From Rutidosis leptorrhynchoides (Eukaryota; Streptophyta; Magnoliopsida; Asterales; Asteraceae), in assembly GCF_046630445.1 (NCBI RefSeq), contig NC_092336.1, forward strand, positions 503,951,001 to 504,015,000: 64,000 nt of DNA, in the 5' to 3' direction. Numbering within the stretch: the first letter of the stretch is position 1; each line of letters opens with the position of its first letter. A program made the translations under genes and the position numbers. Below the pieces are notes generated by a model. It was not told the origin of the DNA. It did not search any database and saw only the letters and a list, made by a program, of their open reading frames with translations. Below, in pieces: positions 9,806 through 22,441 of the stretch.

Positions 9806-10472
9806 ATGTTAGAGTAGTTGAAGATTTAGATTAGATAGTAGTTGATTAGTTTTAGTTTAAAAGTAATTAAATTTTGATGAGTAGTAATTGAATTGTTATG
9901 AGGGGATGTGTTTTAAAAGAAATGATTCTTTATTGCTTCTCAATTTGTACACCCACTTTGGAACATCATAAGCCTATATATAGGCATCACAATGTCGGTT
10001 ATCTATTTCTAGACATTTCTGATTTTTTTCAAACATATCATCTAGACTTGTAGTTAAATATCTAGTACCACTAAACATTAATTAATTAGTTCTAGATATT
10101 TCTAGAAAAATATTATTATTTTAACAAATAAATCTTGATTACGGCATCTAGAAGGTGAAGCTGGATTATGGCTGAAAACTATCAATGTTAGTCACAATTT
10201 CATTAAATTGATACATTTGAAATGTGTGTGATATTAGCCGTTAATTTTGTATCAGTACGTTATTGAGATGCTTACTTGATGTCTGTTTAAGAAAACTAGT
10301 ATTGTCATAACTCCTAACCAATGAGAATTGAATCAATCCAGCTGCTGAATTTCATAGATTTCATGGTATTTTGCTTAGCTTTATATTTATCATATGAATT
10401 TATTCTTCTCTGTTGGTGTTGCGTTGATGCAGATAATTATCTGAACAAAGAGTTCGTTTCTAGTAAATTTTT
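9806..10472. other. Intergenic sequence upstream of the CDKA pseudogene
   Basis: AT-rich with repeated TCTAGA/TCTAGACATTTCT words around 9800-10150. No gene is recognised. The part just before 10473 would hold the 5' UTR of the ancestral kinase gene, but no clear TATA box was identified. Confidence 0.4.
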
Positions 10473-12724
10473 ATGGAACAGGTACGTGTACAAGATGTTT
10501 AAGGGATTCCCTTAGTACTAATATTATGTTTTTCTCCTACTTGATTTGTCCACCACAGTATGAGAAGGTTGAGAAGATTGGTGAAGGAACATATGGTGTG
10601 GTCTACAAGGCTCGTGAGTCGTGACAGATATATCAATGAATTATTGCTCTAAAGAAGATTCGTCTAGACGAAAATGATGAGGGAGTACCAAGCACTACTA
10701 TAAGAGAAATCTCACTGCTAAAAGAGATGGAGCATGAAAACATCGTCAAGTAATTTTCTACACTAGGGAACTTATATAATAGTAACTGAGCAATTGTCAG
10801 CTATGATATTTTGTTATCCTGATTTTTGAATTTGATTGCTGAATGCTGATTATACAATCTGTTGGAACCTTGGGAATTTATCTCTATTGAGCATTAACTT
10901 CACATCATGTATCTTATTAGTATATGTGCCGCCAATGAATTATAATTATAAATTGAATATAATTGTTGTTAACAGGTTACATGATGTCGTGCATACTGAT
11001 AAAACGATTGTATATGGTTTTTGAGTACCTAGACTTAGACTTAGGAAAATACATGGATTCTCGTCCAGAGTTCTCAAAGGATCCTCATCTTGTAAAAGTG
11101 AGTGAATCTTGGAATTCAACTTAGTTATAGTTTGTGGGAAGTGATAGGTAAAATACCTGTAACATTTTCTCGCCTTATGCAATTGTTGGTTATCCTCTTT
11201 AACTTTCAGATGTTCCTACATCAAATATTGTGTGGTATGGCTTATTGTCATTCTCATCGAGTGCTGCAAAGAGACTTAAAGCCTCAAATCTTGTTGATAG
11301 ATGCTAAAAACAGTGTTGTCAAGCTTGCAGACTTTGGGTTGGCCCGGGGACTTGCTATTCCTGTCAGAATTCTAACACATGAGGTAATTATATGGTTTTG
11401 ACACATGACCGTAACATTTCCAGTTTTTAACCACTTCTGCTACTTATCTGTTATCAGTTTATCACTCTCTTGCTCAGTCACACTTTGGCCATACTATCCG
11501 TTCTTTCTAATGACATTTTATAAGAAAATACACATGCGAACTTTTGGTGCTAAGTAAGAGTTAAGATTACAAGGATTATCCTTCACTATTGTACATATCA
11601 CTTAATTCGTTGGTATAACTATCCAGGTGATGACATTGTGGTATAGGGCACCAGAAGTTCTTCTTGGATCCCACTTATATTCTACTCCAGTTGATGTGTG
11701 GTCAATTGGTTGTATATTTGCTGAGATGGTGATTCGGAAACCACTATTTGAAGGACACTCGGAGATTGACCAGTTGTTTCGCATTTTCAAGTAACGTAAT
11801 CTTGATAATTTTACATATTATGTCATGTATGCATACACACTAATACATATGTGTTTCTGTCTGTTTAGTGGGTAGCGGGTTCCTTCCTTTAGTGGGTAGC
11901 GGGTTCCTTCCTTTTAATTTGTATTCAGGTTGTTCTTTTTTTCTTTATAGAATAATGGGAACTCCGAAAGAAGATACATGGCCTGGAGTGACTTCTTATC
12001 CTGACTTCAAGTCAACCTTTCCAAGGTGGACGAAAAAGGTGATGAATTTTCCCTTCAGTCTCCTAAGTTTCAATGCTTATGATCGGTATTAGTGTTCTCA
12101 AAAACTAACTGGGCATCATTTTCTTCTAGGACCTGGCAACTTTCGTTCCAAATCTTGATAAATTTGGCCTTGATCTTTTAAGCGTAAGTTCAAACTAACT
12201 ACTACTTGAATAAATTATAATTAATTCTCATATACTAATATTGTATCCAGCATCATTACATGTTTGCAACTATTTGTTACTTTCCTGCATCTTTAACGAA
12301 GGCCATTATTGAAAACAAAAACAAGAATTGCTTATAGGGTTTTCAAACCAGTGGCCGAACTCACGCAATTGCTTGCGAATTACGTGTACCAAAAGAGTGT
12401 GTAACTATAGTCTACTACAAAAAAGGAGGCATTTTCAATTCTTATGTGTAAAGGTCCCTAATCCATCAAACTGGCATGAGTTGTCCAAAATTTGTATTCG
12501 CTTTAACCGGCCTGTTTTGTCATTAATAGTTATAACTCATTTAATGAGCTGTGTATGGTGTGATTATGTGTTTTGTTTGATTATATGGTATGGAAGTCTT
12601 GGTTACAGAATCACTAATGTGCATTTTGTTTTAGAAAATGCTTTATATGGACCCCAACAGAAGAATTACAGCGAAGGCTGCACTAGAGCACAAGTACTTC
12701 AAGGATATTGGGTCTGTGCCATAA
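10473..12724 (+). pseudogene. CDKA: CDKA-type cyclin-dependent kinase pseudogene, eight exons retained
   Basis: Exons by GT..AG borders: 10473-10481 (ATGGAACAG, coding MEQ), 10559-10749, 10976-11097, 11210-11383, 11627-11790, 11951-12038, 12130-12183, 12635-12724 (ends DIGSVP, TAA). The exon products follow the CDKA family along its whole length: YEKVEKIGEGTYGVVYKA, LTHE then [42 protein letters not shown]. Defects are clear. TGA stops occur at 10622 and 10637, beside a 6-bp expansion. An extra A in the 11001-11004 run shifts the frame. The cyclin-binding helix is PSTTIRE instead of PSTAIRE. The catalytic loop HRDLKPQN is QRDLKPQI, losing the Mg-binding Asn. DFG and the T-loop Thr remain. Intact introns show that it arose by DNA duplication, not retroposition. 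A functional parent gene must exist elsewhere. Confidence 0.9.
11865..11912. repeat. Two-copy tandem duplication in a CDKA pseudogene intron
   Basis: TTTAGTGGGTAGCGGGTTCC is present twice head to tail just before the acceptor of exon 6. It is a local slippage-type duplication with no known role. Confidence 0.85.
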
Positions 12725-13242
12725 TTCACTTTCTCTATTACCGACTCCAGTTATCACTATTATGTGCGAAAGATGTATCAAATTTAGGCGACGTTCTCTT
12801 CTACTACTCTATATTCTCCAGGAAAACATTTACACGACATGGAAATGCTTTTGTGCAGTCATAATCGGATTTTCTTGCACCTTCTGGTCTGAAACTTACC
12901 TTAAGTTTCGAATAGATAAGGTGCAAGTCTTGGACATATTAATGTAGTCTTTTTGGTATGCCCATTCCATGTTCCTAAGCTGTTTCTTTGTATATGTAAC
13001 TGGATAGTCTGAATTTCTTCTTTAGTTCTGGTTCCAGTGCGTTTAGGAGGTTCTTTATTATAGTAACAAAATTTTCACTGGTATTAATAGTTTTACGGAG
13101 TATTAGCCATCCTTTTATAGGAGGATACCTTATTGATTACACTTGTAAATATACTGAGTAATAAACACAATTACAACAATTAGAATTATATTCGCGCAAA
13201 GCATATGTCGCTCAAGCTTATCATATGTACTATAGAATAGCT
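12725..13242. other. Intergenic sequence between the CDKA pseudogene and kiwellin-like gene 1
   Basis: Contains the former 3' UTR of the kinase relic and, toward 13242, the 3' UTR of the minus-strand kiwellin-like gene. No reading frame resembling a known protein was seen. Confidence 0.5.
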
Positions 13243-13743
13243 TCATGCGTCTGACCAAGTAATTTTAGCTTGCCCCCAGTCATTTTGAGACACCTCTAGA
13301 GCCAACCAAACGGCATAAGATGCATCCACGATATTATCGCCACAACCCCTGTTGGAGTCACACTCGTCTACAACTTGAGCTCGTACACTTATATCATTGT
13401 AATATATATTGATATAGTTAAAGCACCGTTTCCCATGATTATACCACTGAGTGGACAATGCTACAATGAGGAAGGTATTTGAGTGGTACTCACCATCACA
13501 CTCAGATGGACCCCCACCGTCTCCACCTTTTTCGAAACTGTTAAGCGTCATAGTTGCCTCTGTATTGCCGGAGTCAAGGAGTGAGCGCTTGTTAGTGCTG
13601 GAACGATTAAAACTGTTCGCACCCATAGTTGTGTTTTTGCGTCCTAACCTCTCACTGAATGTAGTCCGAGCATGGACACATGATTTGAATGATGTAATTG
13701 GTAGAAGAAAGAGAACGAGAAAGATAACTGCAGTTTGCTTCAT
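13243..13743 (-). CDS. Kiwellin / ripening-related secreted protein (166 aa), copy 1
   Basis: Starts [15 protein letters not shown], a signal peptide with likely cleavage after CVHA near residue 25, so the product is extracellular. The kiwellin (barwin-like fold) signature follows: [55 protein letters not shown], and the C-terminal ITWSDA. Length suits the short ripening-related proteins that lack the N-terminal kissper region. The loop that in most relatives follows DECDS..GC and contains QPPC is missing, leaving four mature Cys. Single exon. The start is the only Met before the signal peptide. Some family members bind secreted fungal chorismate mutase; any role in defence here is inference. 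A related gene lies at 58989-59474 on the same strand, so the two are an old tandem pair. Confidence 0.85.
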   Translation of the reverse strand: MKQTAVIFLVLFLLPITSFKSCVHARTTFSERLGRKNTTMGANSFNRSSTNKRSLLDSGNTEATMTLNSFEKGGDGGGPSECDGEYHSNTFLIVALSTQWYNHGKRCFNYINIYYNDISVRAQVVDECDSNRGCGDNIVDASYAVWLALEVSQNDWGQAKITWSDA

Positions 13744-14985
13744 TGTTATTTTCTTCTATGTTTTTGGTGGTATTGAGTGTGAATAAATTGAATAAATAGA
13801 GATGGTTGTCTTCAGTATGGTTAGATCTGTGTCAAGTTGTTGAAGTATTGTAACTTGTAAGAATAAGAGGAAGGAAAATACAAAAATAAAGGTTGACCTA
13901 TCTGCCACATTGTTGATGAAATGCAAGCAAAACTCGAAAAATGCCAGAGCCGAAGATAAAAATCGACGACATTTTCATCAAGTTGCTTAAGAAGTGGAAT
14001 CAAAAAAGCCAAGGGAAAGTACAAAAAGGTTGGTGTTTTCGTCATTGTTGAAGATATGAAACCAAAGATCCAAGATAATGACAAAATGTTACCCTCTCTA
14101 TGTCTCAAGAAAAACAGAAACAATCATCTTTTAAGAATGTCAGTGTGCCAATGATCCAATAATCGACCTTATATGTGGTAGTAATATATAAAGGTGAATA
14201 AGTTAAGATTATGATGGGTCTCATTTATCTCCTGATTATATCTTTAATGTCAACGATATAGGCATTCACAACGGTGTTCGGTTGCTACAAAACTGATAAT
14301 ACAAAATTTGGCCTCATTAGACCACTTCAATCCATCACTAAACTTTGACAGCCACATCAACGCCATGGTAGCACTTCTTCAAACAAATTAATCCCATGAT
14401 AATACAGAAATTGGCCTCATTAGACCACTTTAAGCAATCTTTCGTTCTCAAACGTACTGCATACTATTTAATTGCGAAATGGTGAGGGGGACAGAGAGAA
14501 TGGTGCTAACGGTGCCCTCGAGGGCTACATTGAGGGCGTGCCCATTGGCACTGGTTGTACGTTCCATTTTGTTGACATCGACAACTGATTTATCATGTGA
14601 TAATACATCCACCTACTTGGCATTGATTGCAAAAGTTATGGTCATGTAATTTGACAAACATAGAACAATGTTAGTATTACCAAGTGACACACAGTCAGTC
14701 CAATTGCTGCCACACACTACAATTTTTTTATCAACGTAACCAATTTAGAATTTAGATTAAGTAAGCTTTTATATTGGGAGACGATTCACACACCCAACTA
14801 TACAACCTCTAAAGCACAAAGTGCAAACACGCTATAACATACCTATGGTGTATGAATCAAACATTTTTTTATCACATCCCTTTAAAATTATCTGTATAGA
14901 TAGATATTTGGTATTAGGATTACCTTACTATTTTTGTCCAAGGAGGCGTTCGCGGCTTTTGATGAATCGATGATGAGTATGGTCG
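13744..14985. other. Intergenic sequence upstream of kiwellin-like gene 1
   Basis: Promoter side of the minus-strand gene. On the minus strand CTATTTATT about 50 bp before the ATG is a possible TATA element. TTGGCCTCATTAGACCACTT is repeated at about 14306 and 14408. Around 14500-14560 a GC-richer stretch (GGTGCCCTCGAGGGC) looks transposon-like but no ends could be paired. No gene is supported. Confidence 0.4.
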
Positions 14986-15171
14986 GGCATTGGCGGAACT
15001 TGAATTCATATACAGATGGGCGCGAGTGTAAAAATTTAATAAAATTTTCAAAGTCAACAGGGGCAGACACAAAAAAATCTAAAAAAATTTCTTTAGTGTA
15101 AAATTTTTTTCCCCGTTAAATTCAGGTGGGGCGGGTACCCCCTTTGTGATACACTAAGTTCCGCCCCTGCC
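14986..15171. mobile_element. Possible MITE, about 186 bp
   Basis: Left end GGCATTGGCGGAACTT and right end, reverse-complemented, GGCAGGGGCGGAACTT match at 14 of 16 positions, giving terminal inverted repeats. It has no coding capacity. I could not find a convincing target-site duplication, so superfamily is unassigned and the call is tentative. Confidence 0.4.
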
Positions 15172-15811
15172 GAGAAGAGCGAACCGGTTAATGTTTCTCT
15201 TATTAATCCTCGCGAGAACCCTAGTACGTCGCTTAAAAATACATATCAACAAAAGAGGAAGAAAAAAAAATTGATTCAAGGCGTCGAGATGGAAGAATTC
15301 GGATTTTTCATCAAAGACATTTGAGTTCGTGATCTCGGTATTGTGTTTCCTAGTGTCTTTTTCGTTTTTAAGTTTCATGTCACTGTTAGGATTGTGGTAT
15401 GCGTTGTTCCTTATCCGGCTTGTATTTTAATCCATTTGGTTTCAGTTTTTGTCTAGGTTTGGTCAAGATGAGGTTCGGTATAGATAGTTCGTATGTTTGC
15501 CGCTTTCTAAGTACGAACCTCATCGGATATTTCTCTCGTTGTACCCTTTGTTGAAGACGTTATCTATACGAAAACATTTTTCGTATTTATAAAAGTTTTC
15601 TTTATTTTTGAAAAAAAAAAAATTTTTCTAAGAAGAAAATGAGGTAATTTAATTAGCAGTGTTCATAAACCTCGTTGAGATACTTTTCTTAAAAGTGCCA
15701 CTCGATCAATACTAACTTAAGCTATATCAAGCCCATCCAAACTTACAATTTGTAAATAAGATTGATTTGTATCAAGCACAGTCAGTGGAATTAGAGTAGT
15801 GAATTGTCATA
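15172..15811. other. Intergenic sequence left of the nested retrotransposons
   Basis: No ORF of note. A spaced inverted pair (GATGAGGTTCGTA-like near 15465 and TACGAACCTCATCGG near 15510) could form a hairpin. Otherwise nothing is recognised. Confidence 0.4.
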
Positions 15812-16383
15812 TGTTAACACCTATTTTCTTATGAGGTAAGGCTTAGTGTATCAACACAATACCAGAAGTATCTGGCTAAAAGTGGGGGAGTGTTGCCGAT
15901 TGATGTTTACCCTCGGGAAATAATCCCTGCAGACCCGGTTCACAAGTATAGAAACTTGTGGGGTGGCTTAATTAATCTTTTGTCCGCTGAGCACTGAGCT
16001 ACTAGCCGGATGACTTCTAGTGAGAGAAAGTACTATTTGAGAGAGAAGGTGAAGTCTCTGCTCACAAGTTGTCAGAGTGTCTGAATGTGTAAAATGACGA
16101 CCCAAGGGGTCTATTTATAGTGATAGATCCACCAGATGGTTCGGGGACACGTGTCAGATGATGATATGTTCAGTTATTCGTGATCCGAAATTTATGCTGA
16201 ATGTGACGCTCTCCGGCCAGGACTTAAGCGCTAGGCGGCCTTCAGGGCTTACGCATGACGGAAGCAGCCTGCACAGCGGAGAACGCTGGACGTATAGTTT
16301 CACAAAACTGTTGTTTCGGTGTTCCTGATGCTAATTTCATGCGAATATTATGCCTTTATGCGTGTATACGATAGGATACACCA
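15812..16383 (-). repeat. Element A left LTR (3' LTR), 572 bp
   Basis: Begins TGTTAACACC and ends GGATACACCA in plus orientation, giving TG..CA ends on both strands. It matches 57949-58520 over its full length with scattered substitutions. Confidence 0.9.
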
Positions 16384-16624
16384 TTAAGTCCCCCCAGTTT
16401 AATGACTTAAGCGTTTTGAAAAAGGATTAAGTTATTAAACTTTTGCTAACACCTTCCAAACAAGTCATCACATTTTCCATTTGCATCGGGAAAAACATTA
16501 TTGATACTGATGACAGACGAATTTTACTGACATTGTGATGATTATTTTTACATGGTTGAAACACTCCACGCGCCTCCAGCTGTTAAAAGCGTTTCGATGT
16601 ACCCAACTGTTGAACTTGTCCATA

Positions 16625-16676
16625 CACGTGTCACGATCGTGTCCATGAAAAATGCATTGATGAATTCCTATATAAA
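16625..16676 (+). promoter_or_regulatory. Promoter-like sequence (G-box and TATA box) for the antisense gene of element A
   Basis: CACGTG at 16625-16630, followed about 40 bp downstream by TATATAAA at 16669-16676, 190 bp before the ATG at 16867. The region between is pyrimidine-rich like a plant 5' UTR. It lies inside the element, outside the LTR, and faces opposite to gag. Confidence 0.55.
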
Positions 16677-16866
16677 CCGCCATAACATTTTATCTTCATT
16701 TTTTTTACCTTTGTTCAAGATCCAAAAAGCATATACATTTCTGCACAAATCTTCATCACTTTCTTCAAGCTTTATTCTCAACTTTTAAGGTTTTTCATCT
16801 TTTAAGGTTAGTTTTATTTCATCTCATTGTTATTTCTTATTCACTTTACCTTTTCACTTTATTACC

Positions 16867-19317
16867 ATGACTTCTGCGTCGAGTACTAGCCAAGAAAACG
16901 TTGAGCTTTCTACTTCAGATACCACTGATCTTCCTGAGGTTAGCACGATAGCGTCATCCTTATCTGAGAGTCATTTTGATGGTTTGAAGATTGCTTTTCA
17001 TCATTTAAACCAATACAATCCTATACTTCCTACTAGCAATCAAAGGGCCAACAAACCCCCTACTGGTAAAATTGCTTTATATGCTTTATAACTGACTCAC
17101 GGTAATCTCCGTGTTCCTCTTACACGATTTCTCCTACGCATCCTTAGATATTTTAGAGCCTGTCTGAGCCAAATCCATCCCCATGGACTTCAGAAAATTA
17201 TTCTTTTTGAAATGTACTGCAATGCCTCTAATATAAAGCCACGCCTTAAAGTTTTTATCTATCTTTTTAGAATTCGAACAATTAGCCGTTGCTGACTTAC
17301 CATTGACAATAAACGAAATACATATTTTGTTGGGAAAAATAAAGTTTCAAACTTGAAAGGCTGGAAGAGTCCATTTTTCTTTGTTGACGAAGGAGTTATT
17401 CCGGAAGAGTATTCCGTTGTCCGGAAATGAAAGTCTATAGATGCTGGCATAGGAAAGGCTGTTAAGGTAACCACCGCAGAGAAGCGAATAGTGAATCGTC
17501 TTAAAGATCTCCGCCTTCCGCCCAGATCATATGAGAAGTATGAGGGGATTCTTGTTCTGTGTAAAGTGAGCCAGGAATGGCCAAGTACTTCTGTGCCAGT
17601 ACTCCGCCAGAAGAACCAGGGTATGATGTGCTACGATCATCCTAATATATACATGTCTGTCCATTTTATGTCATTATTGCTTATATTGCTATATTTGCCT
17701 TTGTTTAATTTTTTGTAGAACAAACCGAGATGCTTGTCCGTTCTGCCATCGTTTCCCTCGATCTTGAGGATGATGTCGAGATCACTGCACGTGACAAAAC
17801 TCCTGCCGAGCTAGAGGCAGAAAGAATTGAAGCTGAGGCTAAGGCTGCTGCTGCTGCCAATGCTGAAAAAGAGGGAGAAAGCAGTGGTAGTAGCTCAGAC
17901 AGTGAGTCTGAGCAGACTGACACTGAACGGACGGCGGAGGACACCACCACCGAGCAGGAAACAACAGGCTCGGTTGATATTACTGGTGAAACTCTCCCCA
18001 GCCCTCCTGAAATCACAAAGATACCCAAGAAGGGTAGAAGCTCTAAGAGAGCAACAGATGCTGAGGGAAGCCCTAAGCTAAAACGCCGAAGAAGTATGCC
18101 AATACTGCCTTTTCTTGATATTTCATGCATTTTTGTTCATAAATGTTATATCTGTTTATAATACTAACTTATTTGATATGGTAGTACGTTTAACAGAGTC
18201 TGATGATAGTCAAGGAAAGGCTGCTGAAGGTGGTGAGCAGAGGGCGGTGGAGATCCTTAAAAGTCAAGAGGAGGAAATTCTGAAAACTCCTGACCGGAAC
18301 TTTACTCCTTTTGATGAGACTGATTTTCAGGAGTTGAGACCGGAAGACAACTCCTCCTATCATTCTCCACCCCCCACTATCATCATCCCTGATATCACAT
18401 CATCAAATGCTCCAGATCCACCAATTCCTGCTCATGTGAGCGCTTTGTAGGCGTTTATTGATAGCCTTGCCACTAAGTGTAATGATTTCTTGACTCTTCT
18501 TCAGGTACTAATGATAAAACAATTTGTATGTATGTGCTTGCAATTTATTTTTGTAAATTGTTAATATTGATCATAACATTCTTCTTTTGTAGGGTTGTAC
18601 TATCCCTGAGCTAAATCCCCACTTCACCGCTCTCCATTCTGAATAACTTAGGCAGTCAACTACAGCATCTGCTATGTTGTTTATGAACCACCTACGATCT
18701 TCCCTGCAATTACAGAAGCATCAAGAGTCTATTCTTGAGATAGCCCGTACTGAAATGGCTGAAGGTTCAAACGCTCGCAAAAGAGCTACTGAAGTTGAAT
18801 GTGCTTTGACCAAGGCTCAAGAAGCTTTGAAGGCTAAAGAAGCTGAGCTGAAAGGTGCTCAAGATGTTGCTGCTATCCAGCGAGAGGAGAAGGAGAGAGT
18901 GGTAGAAGCTGAGAGGAAAAAGCTCGAGGAGGAGCAGTTGAAAGTTGGTGATCAGGAGAGTCAGCTGGAAGCCTTAAAATTAAACTTGAATGTTGAAAAA
19001 GAAAAGGCTGCTACACTTCTCCGCAGGGTGGAGGCCGGTGAGAGTAATTTTGCTGAGCTGAAGAAGGGGATACCGGGTATAATAGCTAAGGTTCTTGGAT
19101 CGCAACTTGTTGGGAATCCTTACAATGATTATGTTGATGCTGTTGTCACCCATTCCATTTCTGATGTTACCAACAAAGTAACCAAATGCCTTGCCCCAAA
19201 CCAGCCTCTTCCTCCTACTATTGCCAACTTGATACATCCCGGAACCTTGGAAAGAGTCAATGAGACAAAGGATAAACTGACAAATCTCAAGATTGATGTT
19301 TTTGATGATGTGTGTAA
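16867..19317 (+). pseudogene. Antisense 'putative gypsy type transposon' gene of element A, split by element B
   Basis: Starts MTSASSTSQENVELS. The stretch after residue 75 (LTRFLLRILRYFRACLSQ, IHPHGLQKIILFEMYC) matches the plant 'putative gypsy type transposon' domain, which is known as an extra, often antisense, ORF of Tat elements. Likely exons are 16867-17620, 17719-18093, 18185-18504, 18593-19317, each with GT..AG borders. The last exon resumes after element B at 54533 and stops at 54581. The middle is acidic and Ala-rich. The final exon encodes a long coiled coil (about 18740-19060; KEAELKGAQDVAAIQREEKE). Stops at 17089, 18448 and about 18645 make it a pseudogene. Function of the family is unknown. 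Confidence 0.75.
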
Positions 19318-19673
19318 TGTAGTGACCCGAACTTTTCCATGTTTATATATATATATTAAATGAAATTGTTATTTACATGATTAAGTGTTTCCAACATGTT
19401 AAGCAATCAAACTTGTTAAGACTTGATTAATTGAAATAGGTTTCATATAGACAATTGACCACCCAAGTTGACCGGTGATTCACGAACGTTAAAACTTGTA
19501 AAAACTATATGATGACATATATATGGTTATATATATAGTTAACATGATATTATGATAAGTAAACATATCATTAAGTATATTAATAATGAACTACATATGT
19601 AAAAACAAGACTACTAACTTAATGATTTTGAAACGAGACATATATGTAACGATTATCGTTGTAACGACATTTA

Positions 19674-19725
<52 letters not shown>

Positions 19726-20088
19726 TATTAAGAGATATTCGTACATCATAATATCATGATAATATAATAATTTAAAATCTTATTTGATATTATAAACATT
19801 GGGTTAACAACATTTAACAAGATCGTTAACCTAAAGGTTTCAAAACAACACTTACATGTAACGACTAACGATGACTTAACGACTCAGTTAAAATGTATAT
19901 ACATGTAGTGTTTTAATATGTATTCATACACTTTTGAAAGACTTCAAGACACTTATCAAAATACTTCTACTTAACAAAAATGCTTGCAATTACATCCTCG
20001 TTCAGTTTCATCAACAATTCTACTCGTATGCACCCGTATTCGTACTCGTACAATACACAGCTTTTAGATGTATGTACTATTGGTATAT
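19318..20088 (+). repeat. Element B left LTR, first part
   Basis: Matches the start of the right LTR (51242 onward) until the solo-LTR insertion. It contains a (TA) run at about 19678-19722 that is much longer than in the right LTR. The LTR resumes at 43656. Confidence 0.9.
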
Positions 20089-21156
20089 TGAAATGTCCCG
20101 TTCTTATTGATTAAAAATGTTCCATATTAATTGATTTTGTTGCGAGGTTTTGACCTCTATATGAGACATTTTTCAAAGACTGCATTCATTTTAAAATAAA
20201 CCATAACCTTTATTTCATCAATAAAGGTTTAAAAAGCTTTACGTAGATTATCAAATAATGATAATCTAAAATATCCTGTTTACACACGACTATTACATAA
20301 TGGTTTACAATACAATTATGTTACAACGAAATAAGTTTCTTGAATGCAGTTTTTACACAATATCATACACTCATGGACTCAAAATCTTGTCCTTATTTAA
20401 GTATGCAACAGCGGAAGCTCTTAGTATTCACCTGAGAATAAACATGCTTTAAACGTCAACAAAAATGTTGGTGAGTTATAGGTTTAACCTATATATACCA
20501 AATCGTAACAATAGACCACAAGATTTCATATTTCAATATACATTCCATACATAGAGATAAAAATAATTCATATGGTGAACACCTGGTAACCGACATTAAC
20601 AAGATGCATATATAAGAATATCCCCATCATTCCGGGACACCCTTCGGATATGATATAAATTTCGAAGTACTAAAGCATCCGGTACTTTGGATGGGGTTTG
20701 TTAGGCCCAATAGATCTATCTTTAGGATTCGCGTCAATTAGGGTATCTGTTCCCTAATTCTTAGATTACCAGACTTAATAAAAAGGGTCATATTCGATTT
20801 CGATAATTCAACCATAGAATGTAGTTTCACGTACTTGTGTCTATTTTGTAAATCATTTATAAAACCTGCATGTATTCTCATCCCAAAAATATTAGATTTT
20901 AAAAGTGGGACTATAACTCACTTTCACCAAATATCACTTCGTCGAGAATTTGACTTGGCCACGGGTTGATTCACGAACCTATAACAATATATACATATAT
21001 CAAAATATGATTGAAATATATTCACAATATTTTCTCTATTACGTGTTGATGATTTTTAGTTGTCCAGTTAGCGGTCCGATGTTAGAAGTCCACAATTGAT
21101 CGTACATGAATAATTTAATATATATATCTTGAATCAATCCACGACCCAGTGTATAC
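20089..21156 (-). repeat. Inverted solo LTR (B family), left segment
   Basis: Reverse complement of about 53440-54527 of the right B LTR. It carries the conserved hairpin word GAGGTTTTGACCTC at 20144-20157. Confidence 0.9.
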
Positions 21157-22241
21157 TGTAACGACCCGGATTTTTCTGATCGTTTTACACTTATAAGATT
21201 AATATTTACATAAATTAAACCTTACCAACATGATAAGCAATCTAAATTGTTGAGACTTATGTTTTTGAAAAGAGTTTTACACAACGTTTAACCGTCCAAT
21301 TTGACCGATGATATCACGAACTATATAATATACGATAATTATACATTTGTGTATATATATGTATTTTTATATATTTAACATGATCTAAGAATGTTTTAAC
21401 ATCTCATTGTGTACTAATAACAATGAGTTATAAGTATATTTTGAGACTACTAACTTAAGTTTTCAATACGATAACTATATGTGACGTTCTTCGACTTAAA
21501 TACTTAAAACTTATAATGCTTATACATGTATCGTATAGATATGTATTTTATCACTTTTAAAGGATTTATATACATAAAACAATATAAGTATATTTACAAA
21601 AGATAGCTATATTTGAATCCTCGTTCCATTTTCTCAAGATTTTTATATGTATATCTAGGGTATATGTACCCGTATCATACCCAGCTCCTATACGTATTTA
21701 CTATTGGTATATACACATCACAATCACTTTATTAGCAACCATGAGTCAGCCAATTTTGGATCTTAGCATGCATGATTAATCAATTTGGCATATTACAAGA
21801 CTTTTGCACAATATTACAAATTTATACATCTTTTCACCACCATTTATACTCCATTCCATTTTCATTTTTACTACACATTTTCTCTAACCAAAAACACACT
21901 CTTAGGAACCTTAAGTGTTCTTCACAATCTCAGCAAATAACCATGAAGATCTAGCTTCAAAAACAACCCTTAATCATCATAAGAAAATCCATTCAAGAAC
22001 ACTTCAAAAATCCTTCCAAGTAAACAAGTTTACTTCCAACCTTTCAATCCAACTCCACCACTCTTTTGATTCTAGGATTTTTCTCATCTCTTACAGTAAC
22101 TTTGTCCAAGTAACTTGAAGTAGTAACCTTATTCATAATCTTATTCAATTCATATTCATATAGCTATCTTATTTTGTGGTATAAAATTTTAACAACAAGA
22201 ACATAGTTTGAATGATTTCAAACTTGTTCGCAAACTAAATA
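21157..22241 (+). repeat. Element C left LTR, first part
   Basis: Matches 38555 onward with few substitutions up to the D insertion at AAATA. A CTCTAACC-rich stretch around 21880-22100 is probably transcribed U3/R sequence. Apparent small ORFs recur identically in the right LTR. Confidence 0.92.
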
Positions 22242-22441
22242 TGTGATGACCCGAAAATTTTTGACTTATTTAAACTAATTCTCTATACGATTTATTATTT
22301 TAACACGTTAAACAAAGTCTGTTAGATTAAGTCTCAAAATTTTAGAACTGTTACATATATACAATTACCTTTGACTACTCTCGACGATTCATGAACAATT
22401 ATATGTATGTATATATATATGTACAAGTAAAAACGACTTTC

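Noticed and set aside
10473-12724. Functional CDKA gene
   Set aside because: Two in-frame stops, a frameshift and loss of the catalytic-loop Asn rule it out unless the sequence is wrong.
13821-14123. 100-codon hydrophobic frame on the minus strand upstream of kiwellin-like gene 1
   Set aside because: AT-rich promoter region, no recognised domain, no second copy upstream of the other kiwellin-like gene.
21915-22118. 67-codon frame repeated at 39313-39516
   Set aside because: Same position in the two C LTRs; identity reflects LTR duplication, not coding constraint.
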